Assembly (NCBI GenBank): GCA_003448875.1
Contig: DLXG01000307.1
Coordinates: 1-7,482, forward strand
DNA: 7,482 nt
Direction: 5' to 3'
DNA from: Anaerolineaceae bacterium
GTDB taxonomy: Bacteria > Chloroflexota > Anaerolineae > Anaerolineales > Anaerolineaceae
Position 1 is the first letter of the stretch. Each line of letters begins with the position of its first letter. The position numbers and the translations under genes are program-made. Of this stretch, positions 4,855-7,482 are shown piece after piece. The notes under the pieces were generated by a model. It was given only the letters and a program-made list of their open reading frames with translations, had not been told where the DNA came from and ran no database searches.

Positions 4855-6276
4855 ATGAAAACGGGCAATTCTGAACGAAAAAGAAAACGATTTTCCACGT
4901 GGCTCATCACCTCGCTGGGCGTGGTACTGCTCGGTGCCGGAGCGTGGGCTTATTTCAACTTGTGGCTGCCGCGCAGTCAAACCGCCAGCGCTGAAACCGC
5001 CAGCCAGACCCAAACCGCCCAGGTTCGGCGGGGAAATCTGGTCGTTTCGGCCTCTGGCAGTGGAACGCTGACGGCCGGCAGAACCGCCGAACTGGCCTTC
5101 CCGGTCGGCGGTACGGTCAGCGCGGTATATGTTACGGTCGGTCAGCAGGTCAAACAGGGCGATGTGCTGGCAGAACTGGCCGATCTCACCTCGCTGGAAG
5201 CGGCCATGAAATCAGCCGAGGTCAGCCTGCTGCTGGCTCAGCAGGAACTGGAAACGCTCCAAAACAGCGGTGAGGAAAACCTGGCTAACGCCCGCTTGGC
5301 GGTCGCCGAAGCCGAAAAGGCCCTCCAAACCGCGCAATCGTCCCTCAAACAGAGCGGGCAAAGCCGCTGCTCGGCAGAGACTACCACGGCTTACTATGAT
5401 AGTTACCTGAAAGCAAAAGAACGTTACGAGGATTTAAAAGACAGCGGAGCCGATTACCTGACCCGCGTCCTGCCGGCCAAACAAAGCATGGAGCAGGCTT
5501 ACGCCAACTACAAGTACTGCTCCGGCTACTACGATTACGAAATCACCGCCTCGCAGGCCGAATACGTCATCGCGCAGGCTAATTATGAAAAAGCCAAAGC
5601 CACACTGGCAACCCTCGAAGCCAACCATGGGGTAGACCCGGTCACGCTGGCGCAGGCCGAAAGCAAAGTCCTGAATGCGCGGGCAACCTATGAACAGGCC
5701 AAAAAGAACTATGAAGGCGCCACCCTGCGCGCGCCGTTTGACGGTACGGTGCTTTCGATTGCCGGTGAAGCCGGAGATACGGTTGGTACGGCAACCTTCA
5801 TCACCTTGATTGACCTGTTGCACCCGCTGGTGGATTTTGCGGTGGACGAAACTGACATGGACAAGGTGGCAGTCGGCTATCCAGCCGAAGTCGTGTTCGA
5901 CGCCCTGCCCGACCTGACCTTCCACGGCACGGTGCAGCAGGTTTCTCCCAGTCTGATCAGCGAGGGTGGCTACAAAGTGGTGAGCGGTGTGATTTTGCTG
6001 GACCTGAGCAGCATGAACCTCGAAAAACCGCTGATGGCCGGTTTGAACGCCGCGGTGGACATCATCGCCGCTCGTGCCGAGGATGCCGTGCTGGTGCCGG
6101 TTGAAGCCGTGCGCGATCTCGGCGACGGCACTTACGGCGTTTTCGTGGTCGATACGGACGGCAAACCCCGCCTGCGGGTGGTGCAGGTAGGCATCAAAGA
6201 CACCACCTACGCTCAAATCCTCGAAGGCCTGAGCGTAGGCGAGGTGGTCACAACCGGCGTGGTGGAGACGAAATGA
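4855..6276 (+). CDS. Efflux periplasmic-adaptor-type protein (HlyD/MacA family)
   Basis: A 473-aa membrane-fusion/adaptor subunit expected to link an ABC exporter to its extracytoplasmic path. A basic N-terminus and one membrane helix (about 15-35) anchor it. The lipoyl-like half-motif GGTVSAVYVTVGQQVKQGDV (85-104) pairs with LRAPFDGTVLSIAGEAGDTV (291-310), with a long alpha-hairpin (about 113-288) between them. Beta-barrel and membrane-proximal domains follow (about 322-470), including VPVEAVRDL and the terminal LEGLSVGEVVTTG. Length is at the upper end of MacA-like adaptors. Two cysteines (172 and 222) lie in the hairpin. I chose ATG 4855 because AGGAGAGGG lies 7 nt upstream; the in-frame ATG at 4813 falls inside the predicted -10. 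The stop overlaps the ATPase start (ATGA), so the two genes are coupled. The substrate is unknown. Confidence 0.92.
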   Translation: MKTGNSERKRKRFSTWLITSLGVVLLGAGAWAYFNLWLPRSQTASAETASQTQTAQVRRGNLVVSASGSGTLTAGRTAELAFPVGGTVSAVYVTVGQQVKQGDVLAELADLTSLEAAMKSAEVSLLLAQQELETLQNSGEENLANARLAVAEAEKALQTAQSSLKQSGQSRCSAETTTAYYDSYLKAKERYEDLKDSGADYLTRVLPAKQSMEQAYANYKYCSGYYDYEITASQAEYVIAQANYEKAKATLATLEANHGVDPVTLAQAESKVLNARATYEQAKKNYEGATLRAPFDGTVLSIAGEAGDTVGTATFITLIDLLHPLVDFAVDETDMDKVAVGYPAEVVFDALPDLTFHGTVQQVSPSLISEGGYKVVSGVILLDLSSMNLEKPLMAGLNAAVDIIAARAEDAVLVPVEAVRDLGDGTYGVFVVDTDGKPRLRVVQVGIKDTTYAQILEGLSVGEVVTTGVVETK

Positions 6277-6971
6277 TGAACGATGACATCCCATTGATCC
6301 AGACTCAACAACTCGTCAAGGTTTACGGGTCGGGAGAAAACCGGGTCGTGGCGCTGGCGGGCATTGACCTGATCATCCAAAGCGGCGAATTTGTAGCCAT
6401 CATGGGTCCCAGCGGATCGGGTAAAAGCACCCTGTTGAACATCCTCGCCTGTCTGGACCGTCCCAGCGAGGGCAAATACGTTCTGGCCGGCGAAGATGTG
6501 AGCGGCTACAACCGCGCTCAACTGGCTGAAATTCGCGGTCAGCAGTTAGGGTTCGTCTTTCAATCCTACAACCTGCTGCCGCGCCTGACCGCGCTGGAAA
6601 ATGTGCTGCTGCCCCTGCTCTACCGGCGGGACGGACGCCTGAGTCACACCGAGCGGCAGGAAAAAGCAATGGCTGCGCTGGCAAGCGTCGGGCTGGCCGA
6701 CCGCTCCCATCACTACCCCAACCAGTTATCCGGAGGGCAGCAGCAGCGGGTGGCCATCGCGCGCGCCGTGGCCGGCAACCCGGATCTGGTGCTGGCTGAC
6801 GAACCCACCGGTAACCTGGATTCCCGCAGCGCCGCCCGGGTGGCGGACCTGTTCACCGAGATCAACCGCCAGGGGCGTACCCTGGTGGTGGTAAGCCACG
6901 ACCCCGCCCTGGTGGAGCGGGCGGTGCGGGTGCTGCCCATGCGGGACGGCTCGATTGCTGCCGGCACCTGA
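6273..6971 (+). CDS. ABC transporter ATP-binding protein (MacB/LolD/FtsE-like)
   Basis: A complete 232-aa ATPase that powers the exporter together with the upstream adaptor. Motifs: Walker A GPSGSGKST (45-53), Q loop at Gln97 (FVFQSYNLLPRLTALENV, typical of the MacB/LolD group), signature LSGGQ (152-156), Walker B LVLADE followed by PTGNLD (172-183), and switch His209 (VVVSHD). It has no fused permease domain, unlike E. coli MacB, so a separate FtsX/MacB-type permease is expected. ATG 6273 overlaps the adaptor's TGA; ATG 6276 is the next codon and has better spacing (8 nt) to GGAG at 6264-6267. G+C rises through the gene from about 57% to 65-75% in its last third, toward the very GC-rich downstream sequence. 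Confidence 0.93.
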   Translation: MMNDDIPLIQTQQLVKVYGSGENRVVALAGIDLIIQSGEFVAIMGPSGSGKSTLLNILACLDRPSEGKYVLAGEDVSGYNRAQLAEIRGQQLGFVFQSYNLLPRLTALENVLLPLLYRRDGRLSHTERQEKAMAALASVGLADRSHHYPNQLSGGQQQRVAIARAVAGNPDLVLADEPTGNLDSRSAARVADLFTEINRQGRTLVVVSHDPALVERAVRVLPMRDGSIAAGT

Positions 6972-6985
6972 GGGGGTCGGTGGCC

Positions 6986-7482
6986 GTGTTGCGCTTGGAG
7001 AGGGTGTGGGGTTGGGGCGGGCAGGCTGCCTGCCGTCCGGGCGACCAGGTAGAGCCGGAAACGGTGGTGGGATACGGACCGACCCCGCCGCCGCAGACAG
7101 TGCTGCTGGAAGCGGATCGGGGGCAGACGGTGGCCACCCTCCTGCACGGGAAGGGGGACCGGGTGTCCCGGGGGGAGCCCCTGGCCTTCTATTCCTTCAT
7201 GTTCGGTTTGGGCTACCGGGAGTTCGTTTCCCCGGTGGACGGTGAGGTGGTCGGCCTCGAGCCCGGCCGCATCCTGGTGCAGCCGTTTCCGGCCCCGGTG
7301 CGGGCCCTGGTGGGCGGCCGGGTGGAAGAGGTGCGGGAGGACCGGGCTATCATCTCTACAGAAGGCCTGCTCCTGCCCGGGAGGCTGGCATGGGGGCCGG
7401 CACGGGGCGGGGAGCTGGTGCCTCTGCCCAATGGCGAACTGCTCCCGGACCAGGTAGGCGATGCCCATACCGGCCGGGTGGT
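6986..7482 (+). CDS. GC-rich protein with a possible barrel-sandwich (lipoyl-like) domain, 3' end outside window
   Basis: This frame is open from the end of the ATPase gene to the window edge, giving at least 165 residues. GAGGGGG (6970-6976) precedes GTG 6986 by 9 nt; GTG 6980 is the alternative. There is no signal peptide or membrane helix. The sequence has PGDQVEPETVVGYG (18-31), GKGDRVSRGEPLAFYS (55-70), FVSPVDGEVVGLEPGRILVQ (80-99), then GGRVEEVREDRAIISTEG (110-127). The pattern GDxVxxGexL...VxSPVDGxV resembles biotinyl/lipoyl-like barrel-sandwich folds, and the later part resembles a KOW-like strand pair. I see no MKM- or DKA-type modification lysine, so it is probably not a carrier. 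Position in the efflux operon suggests an accessory role, but about 72% G+C, higher than its neighbours, could also mean recent acquisition. The family is not recognised with confidence. Confidence 0.6.
   Translation, partial: MLRLERVWGWGGQAACRPGDQVEPETVVGYGPTPPPQTVLLEADRGQTVATLLHGKGDRVSRGEPLAFYSFMFGLGYREFVSPVDGEVVGLEPGRILVQPFPAPVRALVGGRVEEVREDRAIISTEGLLLPGRLAWGPARGGELVPLPNGELLPDQVGDAHTGRV

Noticed and set aside
4813..4855. ATG 4813 as the adaptor start
   Set aside because: It lies in the predicted -10 hexamer and lacks a ribosome site, while ATG 4855 has AGGAGAGGG 7 nt upstream.
5434..6294. A 286-codon minus-strand open frame over the adaptor gene
   Set aside because: It mirrors the coding strand of a clear HlyD/MacA-family gene and has no ribosome site or recognisable motifs.
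6713..7468. A 251-codon minus-strand open frame at the GC-rich end
   Set aside because: Stop-poor antisense frames are expected at about 70% G+C; its translation is Pro/Arg/His-rich and crosses the ATPase motifs in reverse.
1..7482. CRISPR array, tRNA/rRNA or insertion sequence
   Set aside because: No regularly spaced repeats, cloverleaf or rRNA-like sequence, transposase frame or terminal inverted repeats with target duplications were seen.

Overview
The window looks like chromosomal DNA from an environmental, probably anaerobic or thermophilic bacterium. The mix of a CuA/cytochrome c protein, a DUF1573-like membrane-anchored protein, a BaeS/PhoR-like two-component pair and a MacA/MacB-like exporter fits Chloroflexota (Anaerolineae-like). 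This is inferred from protein flavour only; there is no phylogenetic marker here. Base composition is a mosaic by hand counts of single 60-base lines: about 37% G+C in the left operon, about 58% in the sensor kinase, about 52-67% in the adaptor gene and about 65-80% at the right end.

Left block (1-1680, + strand): the end of an unidentified membrane protein, a membrane-anchored CuA-cytochrome c fusion, and a small membrane-anchored DUF1573-like protein. They are coupled by 4-base ATGA overlaps and followed by a Rho-independent terminator at 1641-1678. The third gene is the main discovery. Its frame is interrupted by one TGA (1378-1380) directly after a Cys codon, then continues for 60 more codons of family-like sequence to a second TGA. 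A 7-bp hairpin with a G-first loop lies 19 nt after the first TGA, where a bacterial SECIS element is expected. I read it as a candidate selenoprotein with a vicinal Cys-Sec pair, encoded beside a CuA protein.

Middle block (1680-2504): a decayed stretch. It holds two short + strand coding remnants and a minus-strand EamA-type transporter pseudogene with a frameshift, an in-frame stop and a lost C-terminal half.

Right-centre block (2553-6971): a minus-strand response regulator/histidine kinase operon diverges from a + strand efflux operon (HlyD/MacA-like adaptor and MacB/LolD-like ATPase, overlapping by 4 bases). The shared intergenic region carries two extended -10 promoters pointing outward. 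Each is preceded by the same 9-bp box at exactly the same 21-bp distance, and between them are tandem 11-bp repeats typical of OmpR/PhoB-family sites. The sequence therefore predicts that the regulator controls both its own operon and the exporter.

Right end (6972-7482): instead of the expected FtsX/MacB permease, the next frame is a very GC-rich, incomplete protein with a possible barrel-sandwich (lipoyl-like) fold. The permease, if present, lies outside the window.
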